Assembly: GCF_042432805.1 (NCBI RefSeq)
Contig: NZ_JBHLWO010000004.1
Span: 124,001 to 188,000 of the forward strand
Source: Olivibacter oleidegradans
Lineage (GTDB): Bacteria; Bacteroidota; Bacteroidia; Sphingobacteriales; Sphingobacteriaceae
Length of the DNA: 64,000 nucleotides
Reading direction: 5' to 3'
Shown here: in pieces, positions 1 to 9,300 of the stretch
Position numbering within the stretch: position 1 is the stretch's first letter
How the letters are laid out: each line of letters begins with the position of its first letter
Translations under genes and position numbers: made by a program
The notes under the pieces: model-generated
Database searches by the model: none
The model's input: the letters and a program-made list of their open reading frames with translations, nothing else
Told to the model about the DNA's origin: nothing

Positions 1-1
1 G

Positions 2-64
2 ATAGATGTTGACAACCGTCGCATCGAAGATTACAAAAGGAATAATTGCATGGGTGTGGTTTAA
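2..64 (+). CDS. C-terminal end of a gene cut by the window edge
   Basis: An open frame enters from the left edge and ends at a TAA at 62-64, giving about 20 residues ending in CMGVV. It is too short to assign to a family. It lies directly before the promoter of the ArsR/MerTP operon and could be the last gene of an upstream rightward unit. The frame may also be fortuitous, since 60 bases without a stop is weak evidence. Confidence 0.3.
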   Translation: MDVDNRRIEDYKRNNCMGVV

Positions 65-70
65 ATTTAT

Positions 71-113
71 GTATTTAAGAATTTGCTTAAATACTAATAT
101 TCCATTACCTTTG
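71..113 (+). promoter_or_regulatory. promoter and inverted-repeat operator of the mercury operon
   Basis: GTATTTAAG (71-79) and CTTAAATAC (86-94) form a perfect 9-bp inverted repeat around a 6-base spacer. The spacer holds TTTG (82-85), and TACCTTTG (106-113) follows 20 bases later; these match the Bacteroidetes -33 and -7 elements. Transcription would start about 5-8 bases on, shortly before the ATG at 131. A repressor bound to the repeat would cover the -33 box, which fits autoregulation by the ArsR-type protein encoded next. Confidence 0.7.
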
Positions 114-130
114 AAATTCAGATATAGGAC

Positions 131-511
131 ATGGAAAGAAAGAACATTTGTATACGCGAGCATGCTAATCCGGAACAGATAAACAGTTGCCGTGAAAAAA
201 TTACAGAAAATGAAAAGTCATTTGTACAGCTGTCAGGTATCCTGTCCCTGGCCGGCAATGAAGTAAGATTGAAGATTCTTTACCTGCTTGAAAATGAAAG
301 AGAGCTATGTCCCTGCGACCTGAGCGATATTCTGGGCATGAGTATACCTGCTATCTCACAACATCTACGGAAGATGAAAGATGGAAACGTCATCCAATCG
401 CGTAAAACAGGTCAGACCATCTTCTATTCTCTAAGAGGGGAGCATCTCAAACTATTACGCCCGTTCTTTAAGACCATTAATCAGATCAATTTAAAAACCG
501 AAACAGCATGA
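131..511 (+). CDS. ArsR/SmtB-family metal-sensing repressor of the mer operon
   Basis: A 126-residue winged-helix repressor. The helix-turn-helix lies at about residues 63-88 (DLSDIL...ISQHLRKM). Cys60 and Cys62 sit in ELCPCDL, which corresponds to the ELCVCDL metal site of ArsR-type repressors; Cys7 and Cys20 are further possible ligands. The family leaves DNA when it binds a metal or metalloid. Its stop overlaps the start of the MerTP gene by four bases (ATGA), so the two are translationally coupled. The neighbour suggests Hg(II) as inducer, but the motif alone does not separate Hg from As or Sb. The inverted repeat at 71-94 is the likely operator. Confidence 0.85.
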   Translation: MERKNICIREHANPEQINSCREKITENEKSFVQLSGILSLAGNEVRLKILYLLENERELCPCDLSDILGMSIPAISQHLRKMKDGNVIQSRKTGQTIFYSLRGEHLKLLRPFFKTINQINLKTETA

Positions 512-1116
512 GTAAGATAAGAAGCAATAAAGCGCTTATGGGGTCCGGGGTTTTTCTTGCCCTGACATCTTCCCTTTGCTGCATAGTTCCGTTTCTGGCG
601 ATTGTGGGAGGAACAATGGGGGCAGTTTCGGCGTTCAGTTGGATTACTGCGATCAGGCCGTATCTGTTATGTGCAACAGCACTGATTTTGGTTTTTGCAT
701 TCTACCGTGCGTATAAACCCGAACAGAAAGACGAATGTGGCTGTAAAGAAAAGAGAGGTATGTGGCAATCAAAAACTTTCCTTTGGATTATAACCGCTAT
801 TTCCATTTTATTGTCAACCTTTCCCTATTATGCCTCATTTCTTCAGAAAGGCTCCACAAAAGAGGTTGTAATCAATAGTCAAAACATTAGCATGGCGGTG
901 CTTCAGGTACAGGGAATGAGCTGTGCCGCATGTGAGGGCCATATCAACAAGGCTTTGCAGGGAAAGAAAGGTGTGCAGGAAGTTCGCACTTCTTATGACA
1001 AAGGTGAATCCATTGTGAAATTTGATAGATTACTGATATCTCCAGCACAGTTGTCAGTCGCAATAGAGAATGAAACCGGTTATAAAGTAAAAAACATAAA
1101 GACAGATGATAACTAA
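508..1116 (+). CDS. merTP: mercuric transport protein MerT fused to a MerP-like HMA domain
   Basis: A 202-residue membrane protein. The N-terminal part is MerT-like, with a Cys24-Cys25 pair in the first membrane helix and a cytoplasmic-loop pair Cys77/Cys79 (ECGCK). Three hydrophobic helices run to about residue 112. Residues 130-196 form an HMA domain with the MSCAAC metal site (Cys139, Cys142), doing the job of the separate periplasmic MerP of classical mer operons. MerT/P take up Hg(II) for reduction inside the cell. The gene overlaps the ArsR gene before it and the GDCCVxC gene after it. No MerA reductase is visible in the window, so the fate of imported Hg is unclear. Confidence 0.85.
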   Translation: MSKIRSNKALMGSGVFLALTSSLCCIVPFLAIVGGTMGAVSAFSWITAIRPYLLCATALILVFAFYRAYKPEQKDECGCKEKRGMWQSKTFLWIITAISILLSTFPYYASFLQKGSTKEVVINSQNISMAVLQVQGMSCAACEGHINKALQGKKGVQEVRTSYDKGESIVKFDRLLISPAQLSVAIENETGYKVKNIKTDDN

Positions 1117-1330
1117 AAGCATAATTCTTCAATCCACCATCACATGTCCTTTATGTCAATATACAAAGGAAGAGTCCATGCCCACAGAGGCTTGTCAGTA
1201 CTTTTACGAATGCGAAAACTGTCACGAACGTTTAAAACCCCTACAAGGGGACTGCTGTGTATTCTGTAGTTACGGGGATGTTAAATGCCCCCCGATACAG
1301 GGGAATATATCCTGTTGTTCCAACTCATAA
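1106..1330 (+). CDS. GDCCVxC-domain small cysteine-rich protein
   Basis: A 74-residue protein with eleven cysteines, including CPLC (14-17), CENC (36-39) and the GDCCVFC motif at 49-54, which defines the GDCCVxC (seleno)protein family. In some relatives one of these cysteines is selenocysteine; here all are ordinary Cys codons. It overlaps the end of merTP by 11 bases and so belongs to the same operon. The cysteine spacing suggests thiol-based metal handling or mercury sequestration, but no biochemical role is established to my knowledge. The family name is firm; the function is inference from context. Confidence 0.75.
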   Translation: MITKSIILQSTITCPLCQYTKEESMPTEACQYFYECENCHERLKPLQGDCCVFCSYGDVKCPPIQGNISCCSNS

Positions 1331-2053
1331 GCCGCTTTTAAGATAAAAACAAAAAAAGTGCCGGACTTTCTGTCCAGAACATATAGTAAATTCATTAAAA
1401 CCGCTATAAAAAGTGTCGCAATTAAAACCTATAAATTGACTCTTCTTATTCTTTGCACTGGAATATTTTCCGGTAATCGACCGGTTATTCGGCTTGATCT
1501 TTCTTACGGGTTTCAAAAATAGTCTTACTTGGTATGCCACAAATTTATATTGAAACAAATGCTAATATTTGTAAATTTTTTTTAAACAACTGTTGATAAG
1601 AGTACCGCCACCTTCTATAAAAACAGTACCACCAGCTTACATAATTGACAAAAATTGCTGGTTAAGTTTTTGTGGAATTTCGGTGTCCAAATCCTCCTTT
1701 ATACCAAGGTTACTTCGCACCGTTGCGTTTTATTGTGTATGGCCAGCTCGAGTAAACTCCATCACGCTGAGATTACCTCACTCTGCCCGGTGACCCTGAA
1801 GGGGGAGATGACAGAACGACCAATATTCGCTATAAACACCTGTATTTAATTCGTTTAACAGATACGGTCAAATTACATCAAAATAAAACAACCTATCCTA
1901 AAGTTCGATTTTTTTGTTTAAAAATGGCATTAAATCAATCGTACTTTAATAATACACTATTATACCAAATTTTATCTATATATGGAATTTTTTATGTTTC
2001 TGTATGAGCGAACGAATTCACAATTATTAAACCGTCTTTTCCGAGATTCACTT

Positions 2054-2149
2054 TCAAAGCAAGAAAAACTCCGATTCCGGCAAATTCACCAAACTGGTAG
2101 AACAGCATTCACCCATTTCGTAGATGGTTATTTTCATTTTCTCACTCAT
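2054..2149 (-). pseudogene. 31-codon remnant with an ArsD-like CCS motif
   Basis: Reads MSEKMKITIYEMGECCSTS then a dozen more residues and a stop. The start resembles ArsD metallochaperones (a short beta strand followed by CCS/T-G), but lacks the following VCG. A second frame continues past the stop on the same strand without an internal stop for another 20-25 codons (to VNSFAHTET), which would fit a frameshifted relic. No promoter was seen. Function cannot be claimed. Confidence 0.25.
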
Positions 2150-2269
2150 AACTATTAATTTTTTGAAAGATGACGGAGAATGGAAGAAAAAGATGCGGAA
2201 TTTTAGATTATTTTTTTCTATGTCCGCTTTTATGTTAATAGCTACTATGCATTATTTCACTTACTTCCT

Positions 2270-2277
2270 TATCTTTG
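2270..2277 (+). promoter_or_regulatory. -7 box TATCTTTG just before the DUF6660 start codon
   Basis: A perfect TAnnTTTG element ends only four bases before the ATG at 2282, so transcription would begin at or inside the start codon and give a leaderless message. No good -33 box is visible, so the element may be fortuitous or depend on an activator. Confidence 0.4.
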
Positions 2278-2281
2278 GGAT

Positions 2282-2602
2282 ATGAAATGGCTGGTTTATT
2301 TGTTTTCCATCTATGTACTTGTTTTATCCGCTGTACCCTGTGGGGCGGAAGATAATTGCTGTATTGATGAAACTTACAGCTTAGCCGAAAGGGAAAAGCC
2401 TGCTGAAGAGCGCGACCACAGATCGATCTGTCCCTGTTCACCTTTTTTCGCATGTGGAGTCTGTAGCGGGGCAGTTCTGCCAAATGCCATAATGGCGGTC
2501 ATCAAAGAACTGTCACCAATTCTCCAACAACCTTTCTCCTATCAGGAATACCCTTTGCTGGAACTTCCCCGAACAATCTGGCAACCTCCTAAAGCCGCAT
2601 AA
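2282..2602 (+). CDS. DUF6660-type small secreted cysteine-rich protein, copy 1
   Basis: A 106-residue protein with an N-terminal hydrophobic signal segment (MKWLVYLFSIYVLVLSAVPC), an acidic middle, a cysteine cluster CPCSPFFACGVC near residues 57-68 and the C-terminal signature IWQPPK. I recognise this as the DUF6660 family. The same plan recurs at 5776 and at 63573 (minus). It lies 70 bases before a TonB-dependent receptor, as copy 3 does, so the pair looks like a functional module. A periplasmic metal-binding or sensing role for the receptor is plausible but unproven. Confidence 0.75.
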   Translation: MKWLVYLFSIYVLVLSAVPCGAEDNCCIDETYSLAEREKPAEERDHRSICPCSPFFACGVCSGAVLPNAIMAVIKELSPILQQPFSYQEYPLLELPRTIWQPPKAA

Positions 2603-2672
2603 TATTTTCGCCGTTTTGCAGTTGTAGCTTCCCTGAAGGCTGCGTATTTTATATTTACACAAAGATTTAAGA

Positions 2673-4841
2673 ATGAATAAAGCTATAGGCTTGATACTAT
2701 GGCTTTGTACAGGTAACCTGTGCGTGGCCCAGCATACATTAACAACTATACTGAAAGATGCGGAGACAAAAGAACCGCTTACAGGAGCTACTGTGTTACA
2801 GATTGGAACAACCAAAGGTGGAACGACCGATGAGAAGGGCACTGTTTCCCTTACTGGTTTATCCGAGGGAAGGCATGTTTTCCTATTCAGGAAATTAGGT
2901 TATGAGGAACAGCGGGATACACTGTATTTTCCCGGCTCTGAGGATACCGTTATCGTTTATCTTGAGGCAACGGACGAAGACCTGGAGGAAGTAGTTATTT
3001 CTTCGACCCGGAGTACCCGTACCATACAGAACATTCCCACGCGTGTTGAATTTATCGGAGGGGAAGAACTGGAAGAGAAGGGCAATATGAAGCCGGGAGA
3101 TATTCGTATGATGCTCAATGAAAGCACAGGTATCCAAACGCAACAGGTTTCGGCCACCTCTGCCAATTCCAGCATCCGTATCCAGGGACTTGATGGGCGT
3201 TATACACAGATACTCAAAGACGGCTTCCCTTTATATGCCGGCTTCTCAGGAGGGCTCGGCCTGTTGCAGACGCCGCCGTTGGACCTGAAGCAGGTGGAGA
3301 TCATTAAAGGTTCTTCTTCCACTTTATACGGTGGCGGAGCCATTGCCGGCCTCGTCAACCTGGTATCGAACATACCCACGGAGGAAAGGGAACTCCGCTT
3401 CCTGCTGAACGGTACTTCTGCCGGGGGCCTGGACATCAACGGTTTTTATGGACAGAAGTTTGAAAAGGTAGGTCTCACGGTATTTGCATCCCGTAATTCC
3501 AGCAGGCCCTACAATCCTTCCAGCACCGGTTTTACCGCGATTCCCAAAACGGAAAGGTACGTACTCAACCCGAAGCTGTTCGTATACTTCAACCCGAAAA
3601 CAACCATGAACTTCGGGATAAACACCATATTCGAAGACCGTACAGGCGGGGATATCCTTTACATAAAAGGGAAAGGGGATAATGTCCATAGCTATTTTGA
3701 AAAGAACAAAAGCAGCCGTTTCTCAACTCAATTCGCCCTGGATCACCGGTTCACAGAAAACAGTGGCCTGACCATCAAGAACTCGGTCAACAACTTCAAC
3801 AGGACCATAACTATTCCCGATTATGTGTTTGACGGGAAACAATGGTCAATCTATTCGGAGGTCGCTTACAACAACAACGGCGAAAGAGCAGATTGGGTAG
3901 CAGGTATCAATCTCTACACGGACAATTTCAGCGAATACCCAAAAGATGGCTTTCAGAAAAGAGACTATGACCAAAACACATTCGGAGGTTTTGTTCAGAA
4001 TACCTTTAAGACTACGGATTGGTTGCAATTGGAAACGGGCATCCGCGGGGATTATGTGATCGATTACGGTTTCGTGTTCTTGCCACGGATCTCTGCGCTC
4101 TTTACGGTCTCTCCCCAGGTGACTTCCCGTTTGGGTGGAGGGCTGGGTTATAAAACGCCTACCATATTCACAGAAGAGACAGAGCGAATCCAGTTCCGTT
4201 CGGTATTGCCGATTAGTCCGCAGGCGAATAAACTGGAGCGGTCCTATGGTGCAAGCTATGATATCAACTATAGGACTACACTTTTCGAGAATATAAGCCT
4301 GAGCGTAAACCAGCTCTTTTTTTATACCCGTATCAATGATCCATTACTTACAGAATTTACCGGTTCAGGAACGGTGCAACTGGTAAATGTAGACGGTTAT
4401 GTGGATACAAAGGGCTGGGAGACGAATGTAAAGCTGGGCTACGGTGATTTCAAACTGTTCATAGGTTACACCTTTACCGACGCCTGGCTCCGTGAAGGAA
4501 CACAAAAGCGAGAGAATCCATTGACTGCTCGCCACCGGTTGAATAATGTCCTCATGTATGAGATCGAGGATAAATGGAAGCTTGGACTGGAAGCCTATTA
4601 TTATAGCCGTCAGGCCCTCAGTGACTGCACCACAGGAAAACCCTATTGGACCTGTGGCTTTATGGCTGAAAAGATATGGGAACGCTTCTCTCTTTTTGTC
4701 AATTTTGAGAACTTTACAGATACCCGGCAAACTAGATTTGACAGTATTTATACTGGAACAGTTACAAGGCCAATATTCCGTGATATATATGCGCCACTCG
4801 ATGGGTTCGTTGTTAACGGTGGTTTAAAAATAAAATTATAG
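2673..4841 (+). CDS. TonB-dependent outer-membrane receptor, metal-associated, copy 1
   Basis: A 722-residue protein: signal peptide (about 1-20), carboxypeptidase-like regulatory domain (about 22-100, with TGATV and GTTDEKG), plug domain (about 110-235, containing IRIQGLDGRYTQILKDG and IKGSSSTLYGGGAIAG) and a 22-strand-type barrel ending NGGLKIKL. Such receptors import a substrate with energy from TonB/ExbBD. It closely resembles the receptor at 61007-63187, most strongly across the plug. The next gene, an HMA-CDF metal transporter, starts two bases after its stop. Substrate is unknown; the neighbours point to a metal or metal chelate. Confidence 0.9.
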   Translation: MNKAIGLILWLCTGNLCVAQHTLTTILKDAETKEPLTGATVLQIGTTKGGTTDEKGTVSLTGLSEGRHVFLFRKLGYEEQRDTLYFPGSEDTVIVYLEATDEDLEEVVISSTRSTRTIQNIPTRVEFIGGEELEEKGNMKPGDIRMMLNESTGIQTQQVSATSANSSIRIQGLDGRYTQILKDGFPLYAGFSGGLGLLQTPPLDLKQVEIIKGSSSTLYGGGAIAGLVNLVSNIPTEERELRFLLNGTSAGGLDINGFYGQKFEKVGLTVFASRNSSRPYNPSSTGFTAIPKTERYVLNPKLFVYFNPKTTMNFGINTIFEDRTGGDILYIKGKGDNVHSYFEKNKSSRFSTQFALDHRFTENSGLTIKNSVNNFNRTITIPDYVFDGKQWSIYSEVAYNNNGERADWVAGINLYTDNFSEYPKDGFQKRDYDQNTFGGFVQNTFKTTDWLQLETGIRGDYVIDYGFVFLPRISALFTVSPQVTSRLGGGLGYKTPTIFTEETERIQFRSVLPISPQANKLERSYGASYDINYRTTLFENISLSVNQLFFYTRINDPLLTEFTGSGTVQLVNVDGYVDTKGWETNVKLGYGDFKLFIGYTFTDAWLREGTQKRENPLTARHRLNNVLMYEIEDKWKLGLEAYYYSRQALSDCTTGKPYWTCGFMAEKIWERFSLFVNFENFTDTRQTRFDSIYTGTVTRPIFRDIYAPLDGFVVNGGLKIKL

Positions 4842-4843
4842 CC

Positions 4844-5638
4844 ATGAAAAAATCAACTTTTGAAATAAAAAACATGGACTGTGCAACAGAGGAGCAAATG
4901 GTCCGCATGAAATTAGACGGGGTTGAAGAGCTTATTCACCTCGATTTTAATCTTCCGGAGAGAAAACTGATTGTGACACATACCGGAAATATCGATCGCA
5001 TAGCCATGGCCATTAAAGAGCTGAGCTTAGGGGATCGTTTCATTTCGACTGAAGAAACAGATAACACCTCGGTAGCTAGTTCTGAGCGCGAAGAACGTAA
5101 GCTACTTTTATATGTACTGATTATCAATGCATTTTTCTTTGTACTCGAAATCATAACAGGATTTATTTCCCATTCAATGGGGCTTGTTGCCGATAGCTTG
5201 GATATGTTAGCTGATGCACTCGTGTATGGACTCAGCTTATATGCCGTTGGTGGGACAATCCTCCGAAAAAAGAAAATTGCAAAAGCCAGTGGATACTTTC
5301 AGATAATACTTGCTGTTTTAGGTTTTTCGGAGGTAGTCAGACGTTTCATGGGGTTTGGAGAAACACCTGAATTTGGAATGATGGTAGTTATTTCGCTATT
5401 GGCCTTGATTGGGAATGCGTTTTCCCTTGTAATCCTTCGCAGAACTAAGAGTAACGAGGCACACATCAAAGCTAGTCAAATATTTACTTCCAATGACGTA
5501 ATTATAAATATTGGTGTTATGCTGGCAGGTATATTGGTTTTCATTACTGCGTCCCGTTTACCGGACCTGATCGTTGGTACAATCGTCTTTGCTATTGTAT
5601 TGAGAGGGGCGTTTCGAATATTAAATTTAGCGAAGTAA
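4844..5638 (+). CDS. cation diffusion facilitator-like transporter with N-terminal HMA domain
   Basis: A 264-residue protein. Residues 1-70 form an HMA-like domain whose metal loop reads MDCATEEQ, so the second cysteine of CxxC is missing. From about residue 85 it has six hydrophobic helices in the order of cation diffusion facilitators, with the DSLDMLADA stretch in helix 2 and SNDVIIN in helix 5 as the transport-site counterparts. Such proteins usually export Zn, Co, Cd or similar ions in exchange for protons. There is no long cytoplasmic C-terminal domain, which makes it short for the family. Tight spacing to the TonB receptor implies one operon. Confidence 0.8.
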   Translation: MKKSTFEIKNMDCATEEQMVRMKLDGVEELIHLDFNLPERKLIVTHTGNIDRIAMAIKELSLGDRFISTEETDNTSVASSEREERKLLLYVLIINAFFFVLEIITGFISHSMGLVADSLDMLADALVYGLSLYAVGGTILRKKKIAKASGYFQIILAVLGFSEVVRRFMGFGETPEFGMMVVISLLALIGNAFSLVILRRTKSNEAHIKASQIFTSNDVIINIGVMLAGILVFITASRLPDLIVGTIVFAIVLRGAFRILNLAK

Positions 5639-5692
5639 AGTATTAAGAAATGAAGCGGAGTTTGCCGTAGTCGTCTCTTGTTTTTTGAAAAT

Positions 5693-5743
5693 AACTAACT
5701 TTTCAGGCCATTATAATATCATATAAAAACTGGAAAGTTAGTT
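5693..5743. promoter_or_regulatory. 14-bp inverted repeat upstream of DUF6660 copy 2
   Basis: AACTAACTTTTCAG (5693-5706) pairs with CTGGAAAGTTAGTT (5730-5743) with one mismatch across a 23-base AT-rich loop. It could be an operator or the end of the preceding transcript. No T-run follows directly, so an operator is more likely. TATATTTG (5762-5769) follows 19 bases later and looks like a -7 box, again very close to the next ATG (5776). Confidence 0.5.
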
Positions 5744-5775
5744 ACGTAATATAAATATATATATATTTGCAAATA

Positions 5776-6090
5776 ATGAAGCTGTTATCTTATATATGTG
5801 CACTAATAGTACTGGTTCAGGTAATGATGCCCTGTACAGATAAAATTGCGACTACCAGTCTTCACAAACGAACAGAATTTTCTATTGCCTCATCGAAAAA
5901 TCAGGATCACAAAGATAGCTGTACACCTTTCTGTCAATGTACATGTTGTGCTACACCTTCAATACAGCAATTGGCTTACATTATTGTCAGTCCCGATCCT
6001 ATTGTTCTTGAATCTCATAATTGGCATACTCCCGGAAAATGCCTGGAAGTCCATATAAATGTATGGCAACCGCCTAAAGTGATTTCTTAA
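5776..6090 (+). CDS. DUF6660-type small secreted cysteine-rich protein, copy 2
   Basis: A 104-residue protein read from the ATG at 5776 (an in-frame TTG lies nine bases before). It has a hydrophobic signal (MKLLSYICALIVLVQVMMPC), a cysteine cluster CTPFCQCTCC in the middle and the family ending VWQPPK. It lies between the CDF transporter and the small membrane protein/CzcA pair, with its own apparent promoter region. Unlike copies 1 and 3 it is followed by an efflux pump rather than a TonB receptor. Exact role unknown. Confidence 0.7.
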   Translation: MKLLSYICALIVLVQVMMPCTDKIATTSLHKRTEFSIASSKNQDHKDSCTPFCQCTCCATPSIQQLAYIIVSPDPIVLESHNWHTPGKCLEVHINVWQPPKVIS

Positions 6091-6165
6091 GCACGTCTCT
6101 GTGCGTATATGGACGCTGGTCTGTCCATTTAATTACAAAAATCAAATAATATTATTGCTCAGGCT

Positions 6166-6339
6166 ATGACTAAAAAGAATAGGTCATTACCAGCAAAAAG
6201 CGTAGGTCGTTCAGGAAAAAACTACAAGCAACCTCAATGGATAAAGATCCTAAGGGTAGTTGGTATATTTCTACTTTCAGTGATTTTGCTGTTAGCGATT
6301 ATTGGAATGATTCTACACGCTTTAATTCATTTCAAATAA
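6166..6339 (+). CDS. 57-residue single-pass membrane protein before CzcA
   Basis: The frame runs from the ATG at 6166 to a TAA at 6337-6339, three bases before the CzcA start. The product has a basic N-terminus (MTKKNRSLPAKSVGR) and one strongly hydrophobic helix (about 33-50, IFLLSVILLLAIIGMIL). A similar basic-head, single-helix protein follows the P1B ATPase at 14574. The position suggests translational coupling and a small accessory subunit of the pump. Not a family I can name. Confidence 0.6.
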   Translation: MTKKNRSLPAKSVGRSGKNYKQPQWIKILRVVGIFLLSVILLLAIIGMILHALIHFK

Positions 6340-6342
6340 GAT

Positions 6343-9300
6343 ATGCTTAATAAAATTATTAAGTTCTCTATAGAGAATAAACTGATTGTTGCTTTGATGA
6401 CTTTGGGATTGATTGCCTGGGGGCTATATTCGTTAAAGCAGCTACCTATTGATGCGACACCTGATATCACAAATAACCAGGTTCAGGTGATAACGCAAAG
6501 TCCGTCACTTGCAACACCTGAAGTGGAACGGCTAATAACTTTTCCAGTAGAGCAAACGATGTCAACTATTCCGGAAATAGAGCAGGTACGTTCGATCTCC
6601 CGTTTCGGCCTTTCAGTAGTGACCATCGTGTTTCATGACGATGTTGACATTTATTGGGCCCGTCAACAGGTGAACGAAAAATTAACCGAAGCAGGTAACA
6701 ATATTCCTTCGGATGTAGGTAAACCCGAGATCGCTCCGATCTCAACTGGTCTCGGCGAAATCTACCAATATGTAGTGCATGCAAAACCCGGTTATGAAGA
6801 GAGGTACGATGCAAGAGAATTACGCACGATCGAAGATTGGATTGTACGCAGACAATTATTGGGAACGCCGGGTATCGCGGAAGTAAACAGTTTTGGAGGT
6901 TTGTTAAAACAATATGAAATTGCGCTTGATCCGGATAAGCTGAATAGTTATAATCTAAGCATCAATGATGTTTTTAGTGCTTTGGAGCGTAATAATCAAA
7001 ATACAGGTGGTGCATATATAGATAAAAAGCCCAATGCTTACTTTATTAGAAGTGAGGGGCTAGTTGGAAGTATTGATGATATTAAAAAAATTGTCGTAAG
7101 GAAAAGCCCAAAGCAAGTACCCGTACTGATAAGAGATATTGCCGAAGTCAAACTTGGTAATGCTATTCGGTATGGCGCATTGACAAGAACCACGAAAAAG
7201 AGCCAAGGGGAAGCAGTGGGAGGCATTGTAATGATGCTTAAGGGCTCAAATGCAAACGAAGTCGTAAGTAAGGTAAAAGAGAAGATAGCACGTATCAACA
7301 AAACACTTCCCGAGGGCGTTACCATTGAGCCCTTTTTGGATCGCAGTGCGCTTGTTGACCGGGCGATCGGGACCGTTGCAAAAAACCTGATTGAAGGCGC
7401 ATTAATAGTCATTTTTGTACTTGTGCTATTTCTGGGAAATCTCAGGGCCGGAATTGTAGTTGCTTCTGTTATACCTCTTTCAATGCTTTTTGCCATTTCG
7501 ATGATGAACGTATTCGGCGTCAGTGGAAACCTAATGAGCCTTGGAGCCATCGATTTCGGATTAATCGTTGATGGGGCTGTTATTATTGTTGAAGCTACCA
7601 TGCATCATCTCGGTTTAAGCAGGAATCCAAATAAACTTTCGCAAAAAGAAATGGATGGTGAGGTCTATGAATCGGCTTCAAAAATACGATCTGCGGCTGC
7701 ATTCGGTGAGATTATAATTCTAATCGTGTATCTCCCTATTCTTGCACTTGTAGGTATAGAAGGAAAAATGTTCGGTCCCATGGCGCAAACAGTATCTTTT
7801 GCCATTTTAGGTGCTTTCATTCTCTCTCTTACCTATGTACCGATGATGTCAGCACTTATATTGAGCAAAAAGATTAGCCATAAGCGCAATTTTTCGGATC
7901 GTATGATGGATTTTTTTCATAAGTATTATGATCCGATGATCCGTGTAGCGCTTCGCAATCGTGTAATAGTAGTACTTACAGCAGCAGTTTTGTTAGGCCT
8001 CAGTGTTTTTGCCTTTACCCGTATGGGAGGTGAATTTATCCCGACGCTCGAAGAAGGCGATTTTGCGGTAGAAACAAGGTTGCTTACCGGAAGCTCTCTC
8101 AGCCAAACGATAGATAAAGTCAATCAAGCTTCTGCTATACTCATCGACAAATTTCCTGAAGTGATAGAGGTAGTAGGAAAAATAGGCGCGGCAGAAATTC
8201 CGACAGATCCAATGCCTATGGAAGCCACTGACCTAACCATTATTTTAAAGGATAAAAAAGATTGGGTAAGTGCGGTTGATCGGGAAGAGTTAGCTGATAA
8301 AATGGCAGAGGCGCTAGAACCGGTCACAGGCGTAACTTTTGGCTTTTCGCAGCCTATTCAGTTACGCTCCAATGAACTTATATCAGGTGTGCGACAGGAC
8401 ATAGGAATTAAAATTTTCGGTGATGACCTGGATCACCTAACTGATCTCTCACGAAAAATAGGCAAAATCGTTGCAACAGTCCAAGGAGCTACTGATCTAT
8501 ATATCGAACAGGCAAGCGGTCTCCCTCAGATTGTTATCAAGGTAGATCGCGACCAGCTTGCCCGTTTCGGGATAGATGTTGAAGCCGTGAACCAGGCCAT
8601 AAATGCCGCTTTTGCAGGTCAGGCTGCAGGATTGGTATATGAAGGGGAAAAGCGTTTTGATATGGTAGTTCGTTTAGATGAAGAATACAGACAGAACATT
8701 GATAACGTTCGCAGCCTGTTTATATCAACTCCCGATGGTGAAAAAGTCCCGTTGTCGCAAGTGGCGTCGGTAGACTTTGAAGTAGGTCCGAACCAAATAC
8801 AACGGGAAGATACGAAACGCAGAATTATCGTAGGCCTAAACGTTAGGGGAAGAGATATTGAAAGTGTCGTAGAAGAAATTGAACAGAAAATCGGCAGTCA
8901 GATTAAATTGCCAACCGGCTATTACATTACCTACGGGGGGCAGTTTGAAAATCTTCAAGCCGCCAGCCAGCGTTTATCTATTGCTGTGCCTGTGGCACTA
9001 TTGCTGATACTTTTATTATTGTATTTCACTTTTGGATCAATAAAACAATCTATATTAATTTTTACGGCCATTCCAATGGCTGCAATCGGTGGAGTATTTG
9101 CCCTTTTATTGCGAGGAATGCCGTTCAGTATTTCGGCCGGAGTGGGCTTCATTGCGCTCTTTGGAGTTGCCGTGTTAAACGGAATTGTATTAATAACCGA
9201 ATTCAATCGGTTGAAAAAGTCCGGAATAAAGGATTTAAGAGAAATTGTAATAAAAGGGACAGCGGTTAGGCTCCGTCCAGTCCTGATGACCGCGACCGTT

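Larger units (their letters stand above)
1331..2281. other. 951-bp stretch without a convincing gene; possible decayed transposon DNA
   Basis: No frame here looks like an intact gene. On the minus strand at 1325-1558 there is a frame whose middle (VRKIKPNNRSITGKYSS) resembles the N-terminus of TnsA-type transposase endonucleases before it diverges. At 2054-2149 (minus) a 31-codon frame contains a CC pair. The rest is AT-rich with scattered stops in every frame. The stretch separates the mercury operon from the metal-efflux block and may be an old insertion boundary. Confidence 0.5.

Noticed and set aside
7038..7601. 187-codon open frame on the minus strand inside czcA
   Set aside because: It is antisense to a well-supported RND gene and its translation is low-complexity (S, T, I rich), typical of a shadow frame.
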